62,297 nt of DNA from a bacterium (lineage in GTDB: Bacteria > Lindowbacteria > 2-12-FULL-62-27). The translations under genes were made by a program, and so were the position numbers. The stretch lies in contig JACQOF010000098.1 of NCBI GenBank assembly GCA_016202645.1, positions 1-62,297 on the forward strand. Reading direction: 5' to 3'. Of the stretch, positions 17,128 to 24,493 are shown piece after piece. Under the pieces are notes generated by a model that saw only the letters and a program-made list of their open reading frames with translations, searched no databases and was not told the DNA's origin. Position 1 is the stretch's first letter. Each line of letters starts with the position of its first letter.

Positions 17128-17817
17128 ATGATGAGACTTCTCCTGATCGAAGATGAAAAGCGGCTGGTTGCGTTTCTCCGGAAGGGTCTGCGGGAAGAAT
17201 CTTATGCGGTGGACGTGGCGACGAACGGCAAAGAAGGGCTGGAGCTCGCGCGGGCGGGTCATTATGATCTGGTTATTCTGGACATATCCCTGCCGCTCCT
17301 GGACGGCCTGGAAGTCTGCCGGACGCTTCGTCTGGAGGGCAACCTCACGCCGATTCTCATGCTGACGGCGCGAGACCGCGTCGAGGACCGCGTGAAAGGC
17401 CTCGACACGGGAGCGGACGATTACCTCGTCAAACCGTTTTCGTTCGATGAACTCTTGGCGCGTATCCGGGCGCTCCTCCGGAGGGGCGTGGCGGCCACGG
17501 ACGAAATCTCCTGCGGACCGATCCGGTTGAATCTCAAAACACGCAGGGCCTCGCGCGACGGTCGGGCCGTGGAACTGACCACCCGGGAATTTTCGTTGCT
17601 TGAATTCCTGTTTCGCCATCCAGACGAGGTCATCAGCCGCAGCCGCATTGCCGATCACGTCTGGGATTTTCCTTACGATTCCGAATCCAACGTCATCGAT
17701 GTCTTCGTCAACCGGCTCCGGTCCAAGCTCGACCCGGATCATCACTATCTGACAACCGTCCGAGGCGAGGGATACCGGCTTTGCGACAGGTCGCAAGCAT
17801 CGGGGAATCACGGATGA
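17128..17817 (+). CDS. OmpR/PmrA-type response regulator
   Basis: The 229-residue regulator has a receiver domain (acidic residues in IEDE, phospho-acceptor D52 in LVILDISLP, T80, K102) and a C-terminal winged-helix domain (TTREFSLLEFLFRHP, then VDVFVNRLRSKL-like recognition region and TVRGEGYRL). It begins 11 bp after pap2 and its stop overlaps the kinase start by ATGA. Family knowledge predicts binding to two direct repeats in ~11-bp register, as seen twice upstream of eptA. It most likely controls this operon in response to the adjacent kinase, as PmrA does for eptA in enterics. Confidence 0.9.
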   Translation: MMRLLLIEDEKRLVAFLRKGLREESYAVDVATNGKEGLELARAGHYDLVILDISLPLLDGLEVCRTLRLEGNLTPILMLTARDRVEDRVKGLDTGADDYLVKPFSFDELLARIRALLRRGVAATDEISCGPIRLNLKTRRASRDGRAVELTTREFSLLEFLFRHPDEVISRSRIADHVWDFPYDSESNVIDVFVNRLRSKLDPDHHYLTTVRGEGYRLCDRSQASGNHG

Positions 17818-19226
17818 ATCTGAGACTCAAACTCTCCCTCTGGTATTCTCTGATCCTGTTCGTATCCCTGTTCGCGGCCGGCATGGCCGGTTACTGGAGA
17901 ATCAAACACGTCCTCCTCCAGCAATTCGACATCGAACTGACCGATGAGATGTTCCTTGTGAACGCCCTGTATCAGGATGAAAAACGGGAAAGCGATATTG
18001 AGCGGTTCAAGGAATTTGTATCTCAAAGTGATTTCCACCATGTGGTTTTTGGAAAGAACCGGGAATACCTCTTCGGCTCAAAGGATATGTCTCACACATT
18101 TCCTGAAATGCTCCCGGAAGATTTCCGGCGGCTGGAAGCGGGTGCCACCCTTTTTCTACAGAAAGATATTGGAGACATCCCGCACCGAATCATCCTGCAA
18201 AAGGCCGGCGATGGCTCGGGCGACATCATCATGCTGGAAGAGCCTTTGAAAAGAGTCGATTACGTCATGGTTCGGCTTCGGGCCGCCGCTCTTGTCCTGC
18301 TCACGCTTTTTCTGATCCTCGCCATGACAGGTGGCTGGTGGATGGCCGGTCAGGCGCTGTCGCCGATCGGCGATGTTGTTCGAACCGCGACGCAGATTCA
18401 GGAATCCAATATGTCTCTACGCATCCCCGTGCCGGCAGCCCGGGATGAAGTTGGCCGGTTGATCGTAACCCTCAATACGATGCTGGATCGGATTGAATCA
18501 GCGTTCGATCAGATCCGGCGGTTCACGCAGGACGCCGCGCATGAGCTCCGAACACCTCTTTCGTCCATTTTGAGCGCCGTGGACGTCACCCTGCGCCGCA
18601 AAGACAGGACAGCGGGCGAATACCGGGAGGCTTTGGAGGCGGTGAGAGACGAAACCGTTCGCCTGCAAAAATTGTCAGATGACCTGTTGACCCTGGCGCG
18701 CGCGGAAGAAGGAAATTCGAATGGGCGGACCGAAGTGGCGGGACTGTGCGAGAGCGTTCTGAAAGATATGTCAGCGCAGATATCGGCCAAAGACGTGATC
18801 TGCGAGCTTCGTGTCGAGAAAGCGTATGTGCCCATGAGCGAGGACGCGCTGGCGAGGGCCGTCCGGAATCTGCTGGACAATGCCGTGAAATTCTCGACGC
18901 AGTCCGGCCGCATCCAAATCATCGGCCGGATCAGCGTCTCCGACGCCCCAGGTGCCGATGTCTCCGACATCGGCCGGCCCGTGGATCAATCCTATGATCT
19001 TGACGTGTCGGACGAAGGGCAGGGCATCCCGCCGGAAGATATTCCGCACATCTTCGAGCGCTTCTATCGCGGCGCCAACGCGCGAAGCGCCGATATTCCG
19101 GGAAGCGGAATCGGTTTGTCGATCGCCCGCGCGCTCGCCCGCCAGGCCGGAGGCGATCTGACCGCTGAAACCGCAGCGCCGCGCGGCTCGCGATTTCGTC
19201 TTCATCTGCCGTTGGCCGACGGCTGA
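17814..19226 (+). CDS. Membrane sensor histidine kinase (PmrB/QseC-like)
   Basis: The 470-residue kinase has a first membrane helix at about 9-29, a periplasmic domain of ~125 residues, a second helix (LVLLTLFLILAMTGGWWMAG), a HAMP linker, a HisKA box with the phospho-histidine in DAAHELRTPLS, and a HATPase domain with N box RNLLDNAVKFS, G1 DEGQGIPPEDI and G2 GSGIGLSIA. I chose the ATG at 17814, which overlaps the regulator's stop by ATGA, over an in-frame ATG 33 bp upstream. It is the partner of the preceding regulator. The periplasmic domain has no clear Fe-binding ExxE motif of PmrB, so the signal is unknown. Confidence 0.88.
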   Translation: MNLRLKLSLWYSLILFVSLFAAGMAGYWRIKHVLLQQFDIELTDEMFLVNALYQDEKRESDIERFKEFVSQSDFHHVVFGKNREYLFGSKDMSHTFPEMLPEDFRRLEAGATLFLQKDIGDIPHRIILQKAGDGSGDIIMLEEPLKRVDYVMVRLRAAALVLLTLFLILAMTGGWWMAGQALSPIGDVVRTATQIQESNMSLRIPVPAARDEVGRLIVTLNTMLDRIESAFDQIRRFTQDAAHELRTPLSSILSAVDVTLRRKDRTAGEYREALEAVRDETVRLQKLSDDLLTLARAEEGNSNGRTEVAGLCESVLKDMSAQISAKDVICELRVEKAYVPMSEDALARAVRNLLDNAVKFSTQSGRIQIIGRISVSDAPGADVSDIGRPVDQSYDLDVSDEGQGIPPEDIPHIFERFYRGANARSADIPGSGIGLSIARALARQAGGDLTAETAAPRGSRFRLHLPLADG

Positions 19227-19250
19227 GCGGACATATCTCGACAGGGCGAG

Positions 19251-20447
19251 CTAAATATTGAAAAGGGTCATCGGGTCGGCGCTGAAGTAGTCTTCCAAAG
19301 AAATTCCTTTCGGACCGATCAAGTAAATTTTGGCGGCAGGGAATCGTTTTCTGAATGCGCCCAGTCCCTCCATGCCGCCCAGACGGCCGCTTTTAACCTC
19401 GATGCCGATCCTCTTATTCCCGGCCGTGACGACGTAATCAACCTCCGAGTTTCGTTCCCGCCAGTATCCGGTGACGTATCTGGGCGGCGGCAGATGATTC
19501 AGCAGATGCGCTCCTGCCGCATTTTCGACAAGCCGGCCCCAGAAGGACGGATTGTCCCGGGCCTCTCGGAATGTATATCCGGAAAGAGCGCTGACCAGCG
19601 CGTTGTTCCAGACAACGATCTTGGGGCTGGTTCCGCGTTTTCTGGATTTGCCGGAGGCCTGCTCCAAGCCAGATACGAGGAAAGAGCTTTCCAAAAGCCG
19701 AAGGTAGTGGGCCAGCGTAACGGTATTCCCCGCATCTTGCAGAGAATTCAGCATCTTGTTGAATGAAATAATCTGCGCCGGATACTGGCAGGCAAGGCCA
19801 AACAGATGTCGAAGAAGCGCGGGTTTGGCGATCCGTTCAAGCGCCAGAACGTCCCGCGCGATGGCCGTTTCGATCAGCGAATCGGCGATATACTGTCGCC
19901 ACGTTGGCTCGTCCCGAATCAATCGGGCGGCCCCGGGATATCCGCCATAAAAAATCCATTGGTTCAGATCCCACCCGAACGCCGACCTGCATTCCGGATA
20001 CGACCAGTGCGGACACCGGTGCAGGAAGAACCGACCGGCGAGACTTTCCGTGAGGCCCTTTTGAACCAGCAGGGCCGAGGAACCGAGGAGCAGAAGCCGG
20101 ACGCTGCGGCGCCGGCGGTCTTCATCCCAAAGGGCTTTGACCATCTCGCTCCATCCCCGCACCTTCTGGATTTCATCCAAAATGAGCAGGGCCGATTTCT
20201 GTGGAGATTCCCGAGAGCGCTCCAAGGCCCGGTTCCAATGGACTTCTACCCATTCCGGTCCGGGCGGCACGGGCGAATCCGCCGTTGCGCGCACGACCGG
20301 ACCTTTCCATCGCGCCGCCAATTGTTCCGCGGCCGTGGTTTTGCCCGTCTGTCTCGCGCCGGCCACAATATGGATGAGAGACGGAGCGCGCCGTATGGAG
20401 GACTCGAGTTCCGAAACCAGCGATCGGGTATAATGTGCCTTGGACAT
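19251..20447 (-). CDS. AAA_14/DUF4143 ATPase
   Basis: The 398-residue protein has a Walker A motif GARQTGKTT (about 30-38), Walker B LLILDEIQKV, a sensor LLLLGSSALL, and a C-terminal DUF4143 region ending in a nuclease-like E-V-K (NSEVDYVVTAGNKRIGIEVKSG), which resembles the PD-(D/E)XK fold. Proteins of this family are widespread and uncharacterised in most genomes. It converges on the kinase gene (24 bp apart) and lies next to tRNA-Gln at the island edge. Upstream is a perfect palindrome with TACTCA half-sites that could be an operator. Confidence 0.85.
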   Translation of the reverse strand: MSKAHYTRSLVSELESSIRRAPSLIHIVAGARQTGKTTAAEQLAARWKGPVVRATADSPVPPGPEWVEVHWNRALERSRESPQKSALLILDEIQKVRGWSEMVKALWDEDRRRRSVRLLLLGSSALLVQKGLTESLAGRFFLHRCPHWSYPECRSAFGWDLNQWIFYGGYPGAARLIRDEPTWRQYIADSLIETAIARDVLALERIAKPALLRHLFGLACQYPAQIISFNKMLNSLQDAGNTVTLAHYLRLLESSFLVSGLEQASGKSRKRGTSPKIVVWNNALVSALSGYTFREARDNPSFWGRLVENAAGAHLLNHLPPPRYVTGYWRERNSEVDYVVTAGNKRIGIEVKSGRLGGMEGLGAFRKRFPAAKIYLIGPKGISLEDYFSADPMTLFNI

Positions 20448-20487
20448 GTTCAGAGGATAACCGAGGTCGACGCCGATGTCAACAAAA

Positions 20488-20516
20488 TACTCAGTGAATG
20501 AGTAAAAATACTCATT
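20488..20516. promoter_or_regulatory. Palindromic operator-like site before the ATPase gene
   Basis: A perfect 8-bp inverted repeat, AATGAGTA and TACTCATT, with a 4-base A spacer (20497-20516) is joined by a third TACTCA half-site at 20488-20493. The half-sites are 10-11 bp apart, i.e. on one face of the helix. Confidence 0.45.
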
Positions 20517-20522
20517 GACTAT

Positions 20523-20594
20523 CTGGGGCGGCAGGATTCGAACCTGCGAATAACGGCTCCAAAGGCCGCTGCCTTACCGCTTGGCGACGCCCCA
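20523..20594 (-). tRNA. tRNA-Gln (anticodon TTG)
   Basis: The minus strand folds as a complete 72-nt cloverleaf: acceptor TGGGGCG paired with CGCCCCA, D arm CGCCAAGCGGTAAGGC, anticodon loop CTTTGGA (TTG), and T arm with GGTTCGAATCC. No CCA is encoded. Its 3' 47 bp are duplicated at 14495-14541. Confidence 0.93.
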
Positions 20595-20605
20595 ATTCGG
20601 CTTTT

Positions 20606-20658
20606 GGCTGTCAGCTATTGGCTATTGGCTATTAGCTATTAGCCAACAGCGAATAGCT
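20606..20658. repeat. AATAGC-type short-word repeat
   Basis: GGCTATTGGCTATTAGC words between tRNA-Gln and the HNH gene; the outer words are inverted and can pair, so it may act as a terminator for the HNH gene. Confidence 0.75.
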
Positions 20659-21327
20659 TTAGGATTGTTGCGCGGCGCGCGAGATTGGCGGGAGGGCGAT
20701 AATTTTGACGGCGGACGGAAAAATCGGGCGGCCTTTGGGGTTGAGGAGATAATCGAGCCAGCCCAGTTTCCGGGCGCGGTCGAAGGAGACGATCATGGAC
20801 GGGACATATTCGGGTTCGTAGGGATCCCAGAGGAGTTTCAGGCCGAGTTCCCAGTGGTAGCGGTTGCCTTTTTTGGCGTTGCAGGGACGGCAGGACGCGA
20901 CTGTGTTCTCCCAGGAGTTCCAAGGGGCATGGACATTCTGGAGCTTGCCCGAGGGGGCCTCGTATTTTTTTCTAAGAGGCGCCGGGCAGGCATGCCACCG
21001 GGAGCGGGGGATGATGTGATCGCAGTCGAGGTCGTCGATCTTGCGGCGGACCCCGCACCACGCGCAGGTCTGGTCGTCGCGGTAGATGACCTTGAGCCTC
21101 GACCACGACGGGTTGGTCGGCATGCCGGAAAAATTCAGGAGCCGGACGACGCGGGGCAGGGGAAAACTGAGAAACTGAGACCGGATCAGCTCCGCCTCAT
21201 CGCCCTCCAGCAAGTCCGCTTTCTCGGTCACCACGAGGCACAAGGCCTCGAAAGCCCGGACGATCGAGACCGGCAGAAAGGCGCTGTTCAGAACCAGCGA
21301 CGGCTGTAAAAGCACGCTCGGCATCAT
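20659..21327 (-). CDS. HNH endonuclease family protein
   Basis: The 222-residue protein carries an HNH fold with two zinc-binding CxxC pairs: CAWC, then CDHIIPRSR with the catalytic His, W-N-S-W-E-N, and SCRPCNAKKGNR. The N-terminal part begins VLLQPSLVLNSAFLPV, a conserved start in this stand-alone HNH group, so the real start is one of the two tandem ATGs at 21327/21324. The C-terminal ~50 residues are not recognised. Family members are often called 5-methylcytosine-restriction-like but are also common as isolated genes with no known role. It is not clearly linked to its neighbours. Confidence 0.85.
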   Translation of the reverse strand: MMPSVLLQPSLVLNSAFLPVSIVRAFEALCLVVTEKADLLEGDEAELIRSQFLSFPLPRVVRLLNFSGMPTNPSWSRLKVIYRDDQTCAWCGVRRKIDDLDCDHIIPRSRWHACPAPLRKKYEAPSGKLQNVHAPWNSWENTVASCRPCNAKKGNRYHWELGLKLLWDPYEPEYVPSMIVSFDRARKLGWLDYLLNPKGRPIFPSAVKIIALPPISRAAQQS

Positions 21328-21406
21328 AATTGTGTGAGTTTACTAGAGGACGATGAGCAATGCAACAATGAGCAATACGCAATGAAATTCCGAATCCGTT
21401 GTTCAT

Positions 21407-21435
21407 TTGACACGACGGCCGACGGCCTGTATATT
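21407..21435 (+). promoter_or_regulatory. Near-consensus sigma-70 promoter
   Basis: TTGACA (21407-21412), a 17-base spacer and TATATT (21430-21435) match the consensus with ideal spacing. Transcription should start near 21442. Confidence 0.7.
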
Positions 21436-21439
21436 TAGG

Positions 21440-21458
21440 GGGTCCCAGGGAGGGACCC
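21440..21458 (+). promoter_or_regulatory. 5' leader hairpin
   Basis: GGGTCCC and GGGACCC form a perfect 7-bp stem with an AGGGA loop right at the predicted transcript start, followed by a GGGAGGG ribosome site before the ATG at 21484. It could stabilise the mRNA 5' end. Confidence 0.5.
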
Positions 21459-21483
21459 AGATGAAGGACCAGGGAGGGTACAC

Positions 21484-21897
21484 ATGGCCGAGTTTGCCGT
21501 CAGCGCCGCGGACGGGTTTTACAATGCGGTGCCGAAGAATTCCGGGAAACCCTTTTTACTGACCTACAGCAACAAATCCACCACGACCGACATCGCCGAC
21601 GACGCGTTCAAGTTTTCGGAGCAGATCGTGGAGCAGATCAATCTGTCCAAGGGGACCGACTCGAAGAGCACCACGCTCAACATTGACGAATTCACGCGGT
21701 TTGCGAGCAACGACCAGTTCAAGACGTTCGCCGCCGTCGATGATGCCGCCCAGAGGGCCGTGATTCAGGAGACATTCAAGGAAATTTCCGGGAACCGCTC
21801 GGAGGCGACCATCCAGGACCTCGCCGACTATCTGCGCGTGCGGGACAGCCGGGACGGCGATACGAACGGGCAGGCGATGGTGAATTTTCTGATCTAG
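21484..21897 (+). CDS. Small unknown acidic protein with a strong promoter
   Basis: I do not recognise this 137-residue protein. It is acidic, alpha-helical in appearance, with no signal peptide or membrane segment. Two stretches faintly resemble EF-hand loops: TTLNIDEFTRFASN and VRDSRDGDTNGQAMVNF, the latter with spaced D-x-x-D-G-D-x-N-G oxygens, but neither fits the full pattern. Coding is supported by a near-consensus promoter, a leader hairpin, a GGGAGGG ribosome site six bases before the ATG, and a sensible stop. Its stop overlaps the stop of the convergent phosphatase gene within the palindrome CTAG. The promoter suggests high expression. Confidence 0.75.
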   Translation: MAEFAVSAADGFYNAVPKNSGKPFLLTYSNKSTTTDIADDAFKFSEQIVEQINLSKGTDSKSTTLNIDEFTRFASNDQFKTFAAVDDAAQRAVIQETFKEISGNRSEATIQDLADYLRVRDSRDGDTNGQAMVNFLI

Positions 21898-22736
21898 GAA
21901 TGATTTCTCAGGGCATGCCGAAAAATCGTGTTGTGCGCGTCACCCTTGAAGAGTCCCACGATGCCGCTTGTGATGTCGTAGGTGTGATAGAGACTCTGCT
22001 CGTACCAGTTTGACCGGATGCCCTTGCCCATCACCGCGAACGGGACCTGCATGATGATCTTGTCGGTCCACTTCCCGATTGAGTGCCGGCCCTCGTCGGA
22101 CATACCATGGTCGGCGACGATCATGACGACATAGTCATTCGGCGCGGTGCGGTCGAGGGTCTGGAGGAGTTTCCCGAGGAGCCGGTCGCAGTTTTTGATG
22201 GCGTGCACGTAGGGCGACCCGTGGTGGTAAATGTGTTTTTTCTGGTCCCGGCAATCGTGCGCGGCGGAATCGGGGCCGGGGAAGTAGACGAAGGTGAAAT
22301 CGTATTTGGGAATCATCCTCCGCGCGACTTTCATCCGGAACTCGTCGGGATAACACATGCGGTGCTTGTTCATCTTCTTCCGCCCCTCCGGCGTGCTCTT
22401 CAGGTACGCCTCGAGTTTCCGCTTGTACAGCACATCCAACAACTCGCAGTGGGGAATTTTCCGGAGGTATCCCCGCACGGAGTCTTCCGGATAGCCGACG
22501 AAACAACTGCGCTTATGCATCTTCTCCCAGAGCGACTGGCTGATCCACTTGCCGCGGCGGTTGCACATGATCCGCGCGACGCACTGGGGCGTGAGGGCGG
22601 GTTCCTCGGTGTAGATGTTCGTGTACAGCACCCCGTTTTTGATGACCCGGAAGAGATTCGGCAGGCCCATCCAGTCGTTGACCTTGAAAATGGCGTCGAA
22701 TCGGACGCCGTCCCACAGATTCAGAACGACCTTCAT
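21894..22736 (-). CDS. Alkaline-phosphatase-superfamily hydrolase
   Basis: The 280-residue protein has the metal-site pattern of the type I phosphodiesterase/sulfatase superfamily: an N-terminal D (LWDGVRFD), a candidate nucleophile Thr in EPALTPQCVARI, the GPDSAAHD metal motif, and VADHGMSDEGRHS near residue 220. There is no signal peptide, so it is probably cytoplasmic. At 280 residues it is short for the family (usually 400+), with only a small cap region. It lies directly downstream of the microcompartment operon on the same strand, separated by a large hairpin repeat, so a functional link is possible but weak. Substrate unknown. Confidence 0.8.
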   Translation of the reverse strand: MKVVLNLWDGVRFDAIFKVNDWMGLPNLFRVIKNGVLYTNIYTEEPALTPQCVARIMCNRRGKWISQSLWEKMHKRSCFVGYPEDSVRGYLRKIPHCELLDVLYKRKLEAYLKSTPEGRKKMNKHRMCYPDEFRMKVARRMIPKYDFTFVYFPGPDSAAHDCRDQKKHIYHHGSPYVHAIKNCDRLLGKLLQTLDRTAPNDYVVMIVADHGMSDEGRHSIGKWTDKIIMQVPFAVMGKGIRSNWYEQSLYHTYDITSGIVGLFKGDAHNTIFRHALRNHS

Positions 22737-22772
22737 CGTCGTTTCTCAGCGTGAGGCCGGAACGCGCCGGTG

Positions 22773-22848
22773 AGTATCGGGGTATCGGAGTATCGGTGTA
22801 TCGGTGAGGGCTGTCTCCGATACTCCGACACTCCGATACTCCGATACA
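22773..22848. repeat. TATCGGAG word repeat forming a long hairpin
   Basis: Five GTATCGG words (22773-22807) face the inverted words CCGATACTCCGACACTCCG (from about 22817 on) across a short loop, giving an imperfect stem of about 30 bp just after the deoC stop. It may terminate the microcompartment operon. A sister copy lies at 30987-31084. Confidence 0.8.
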
Positions 22849-22849
22849 T

Positions 22850-23749
22850 TCAGTACCCCGAGCCCGAGGGCGCGTCGCCCTTGACGATGGCGATGCCGGC
22901 CGAGGCGCCGATGCGGGTGGCGCCCATTTCGATCATCTGTTTGGCGGTTTTGGTGTCGCGCACGCCGCCCGAGGCTTTGACGCCCATGCCGGGGCCGACG
23001 ACGCGGCGCATCATGGCGATATCGGCGAGGGTGGCACCGCCGGGACCGAATCCGGTGGAGGTTTTGACGAAATCGGCGCCGGCTTCCTTGCAGAGCTGAC
23101 AAGCGATCATTTTTTCCTCATCGGTGAGAAGGCCCGTCTCCAGGATCACTTTGAGGGTGCGTGAACCCGCGGCTTTTTTGACTTCCGCAACGTCCCTCCG
23201 AACCGTGTCGTGGTCCCCGGCCTTGAGCGCTCCGACGTTGATGACCATGTCGACCTCCTCAGCCCCGTTCGCGATCGCGTCCCGGGTCTCGGCGGCCTTG
23301 GCGGCTGTGCTCGTCGCCCCGAGGGGAAACCCGATCACGGTGCAGACTTTGACGCCGGACCCCTTGAGCAGCTGAGCGCAGAGCGGCACCCAGAATGGAT
23401 TCACGCAAACCGACGCGAAATGATACTCACGAGCCTCCTTGCAAAGCTGTTCGATTTCAGCGCGGGTGGTCTGGGGTTTCAGGAGCGTGTGGTCGATGTA
23501 TCCCGCGAGGTTCGGCGCCGTGACGGGTTCGCCGAGGCGCGTTCCGAATCGCGTGGCGCCCATGTCGATGAATTCCTGAACGCCTTCGGGGTTCTGGACC
23601 CAGCAGGCGCAGCAGATTTCGCCCTCTTCCCGGTCGTGCGCGGAACAGGCCACGGACACGGCCCCGGCGTCCGGGGGAATCTGCCCGGTTTGCTCAAGTT
23701 CGCGGATGACGGCGGCGGCGATGCGTTCGATGGCCTCTTCGGAAATCAT
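22850..23749 (-). CDS. deoC: Deoxyribose-phosphate aldolase with microcompartment targeting extension
   Basis: This class I aldolase splits 2-deoxyribose-5-phosphate into glyceraldehyde-3-phosphate and acetaldehyde. The catalytic core spans about 75-299: Schiff-base K229 in DFVKTSTGF, relay K258 in VKASGGV and D168 in VDMVINVG. The C-terminus ends in Gly-Tyr, like the catalytic tail tyrosine of the E. coli enzyme. Ahead of the core are 75 extra residues. Residues 2-20 form an amphipathic helix ([19 protein letters not shown]) typical of encapsulation peptides, and residues 35-50 hold four cysteines (C35, C47, C48, C50) and H38. The start overlaps the pentamer gene's stop by ATGA. Acetaldehyde made here would fit a shell-enclosed pathway with PduL. 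Confidence 0.92.
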   Translation of the reverse strand: MISEEAIERIAAAVIRELEQTGQIPPDAGAVSVACSAHDREEGEICCACWVQNPEGVQEFIDMGATRFGTRLGEPVTAPNLAGYIDHTLLKPQTTRAEIEQLCKEAREYHFASVCVNPFWVPLCAQLLKGSGVKVCTVIGFPLGATSTAAKAAETRDAIANGAEEVDMVINVGALKAGDHDTVRRDVAEVKKAAGSRTLKVILETGLLTDEEKMIACQLCKEAGADFVKTSTGFGPGGATLADIAMMRRVVGPGMGVKASGGVRDTKTAKQMIEMGATRIGASAGIAIVKGDAPSGSGY

Positions 23750-24135
23750 TTGGTCTTTCCCCGTTGATCATTCTTTTTCGGCCGGCCTCGCGGGCGGGCA
23801 TTGGGTGTTTTCACAGTCTCATCAGGCGAGGACGCGGCCGCGCCGGAGTTTCTGTAATCCGTGATCTCGTCGATGATCCCGACGATCACGGCGTTCGCCG
23901 GCGCGTACTCATCCGATTTCCGGATCGCCATCATCGCCGCGCGGGCGGCCGCGCCATGACGGGCGACCAGCGCCGTGTCGCCGACGCCGGCCTGGGCCGC
24001 ATCCACAGACAGAAACGGCTCGCCCTGCGGCTCGCCGCCCATCCCGACCTGCTGACAGATGAGCAGTTTCCACGAATCGAGACGCGGGTCCTTGCGGGTG
24101 GCGACGACGTTGCCTTTGACGCGGCAGATCAACAT
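23746..24135 (-). CDS. BMC shell pentamer (EutN/CcmL) with AT-hook-like tail
   Basis: The 129-residue BMC-P protein caps shell vertices. It starts [15 protein letters not shown], the usual EutN opening, and holds the fold through VIVGIIDEI (about residue 90). I chose the ATG at 24135 because the frame further upstream is only the GATCGCGG repeat. The C-terminal ~35 residues are extra, basic and disordered-looking, with the AT-hook-like core RPRGRPKKN. No ribosome site is visible, since the repeat abuts the start. The stop overlaps deoC by ATGA. Confidence 0.88.
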   Translation of the reverse strand: MLICRVKGNVVATRKDPRLDSWKLLICQQVGMGGEPQGEPFLSVDAAQAGVGDTALVARHGAAARAAMMAIRKSDEYAPANAVIVGIIDEITDYRNSGAAASSPDETVKTPNARPRGRPKKNDQRGKTK

Positions 24136-24136
24136 G

Positions 24137-24207
24137 AGATCGCGGATCGCGGATCGCGGATCGCGGATTTCAAAATCCGCAATTCGCAATCCCAAATCCA
24201 AAATCCC
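24137..24207. repeat. GATCGCGG word repeat inside the microcompartment operon
   Basis: Four GATCGCGG words, then AAAATCCGCAATTCGCAATC and CCCAAATCCAAAATCCC words, fill the gap between two pentamer genes and replace the expected ribosome site. The halves are partly inverted (GGATTT/AAATCC). Confidence 0.8.
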
Positions 24208-24210
24208 ATC

Positions 24211-24492
24211 TCAGGCGTTTTCATCGTAGTAGACATCATCCACCACCCCGACGCAACATTTGTCGACGGGCGGGGCGGCCGGTTCCAGGCCGAAGGGAAA
24301 GGTTGCCTCGCGGCCGCGCGCGAGGAGGACGATTTCGTCCGCGCCGGCGTCGACGCTTTCGACGGCGATGAAAGGCTTGCCGCGGTCCTTGAGATGAAAA
24401 TCGACCGGCTGAACGAGCAGGAGTTTCGTCTGTCGAAGTTTTGGATCCTTGCTGGTGGCCCAGACCCTGCCGAACACGCGCGCCAACTCCAT
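24211..24492 (-). CDS. BMC shell pentamer (EutN/CcmL)
   Basis: The 93-residue BMC-P protein opens MELARVFGRVWATSKDP and ends in the conserved VGVVDDVYYDE strand. Length is normal for EutN (about 90-100). It lies one base after the RpiB-like stop, so translation is likely coupled. It is one of three divergent pentamers in the operon, a number typical of some loci and thought to allow mixed vertices. The short KDRGKPFIAVESVDAGADEIVL segment matches the family's central region. Confidence 0.9.
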   Translation of the reverse strand: MELARVFGRVWATSKDPKLRQTKLLLVQPVDFHLKDRGKPFIAVESVDAGADEIVLLARGREATFPFGLEPAAPPVDKCCVGVVDDVYYDENA

Positions 24493-24493
24493 A

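Larger units (their letters stand above)
14495..20523. mobile_element. Putative genomic island at tRNA-Gln (eptA-pap2-two-component-ATPase)
   Basis: A 47-bp direct repeat of the tRNA-Gln 3' end bounds about 6 kb lying downstream of the intact tRNA, the geometry expected of a tRNA-integrated island. The cargo is five genes: eptA, pap2, an OmpR-type regulator, a histidine kinase and a DUF4143 ATPase. No integrase is present, so the island may be fixed or decayed, or moved in trans. The cargo is unrelated in function to both flanks. Confidence 0.65.

Noticed and set aside
20659-21327. Homing endonuclease or retron/intron component
   Set aside because: The HNH gene stands alone with a typical stand-alone N-terminus; no intron, reverse transcriptase or msr-msd-like structure was seen around it.
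24136-24201. N-terminal extension of the third pentamer
   Set aside because: Its residues are the translated GATCGCGG repeat; EutN proteins begin at MLICRVKG.
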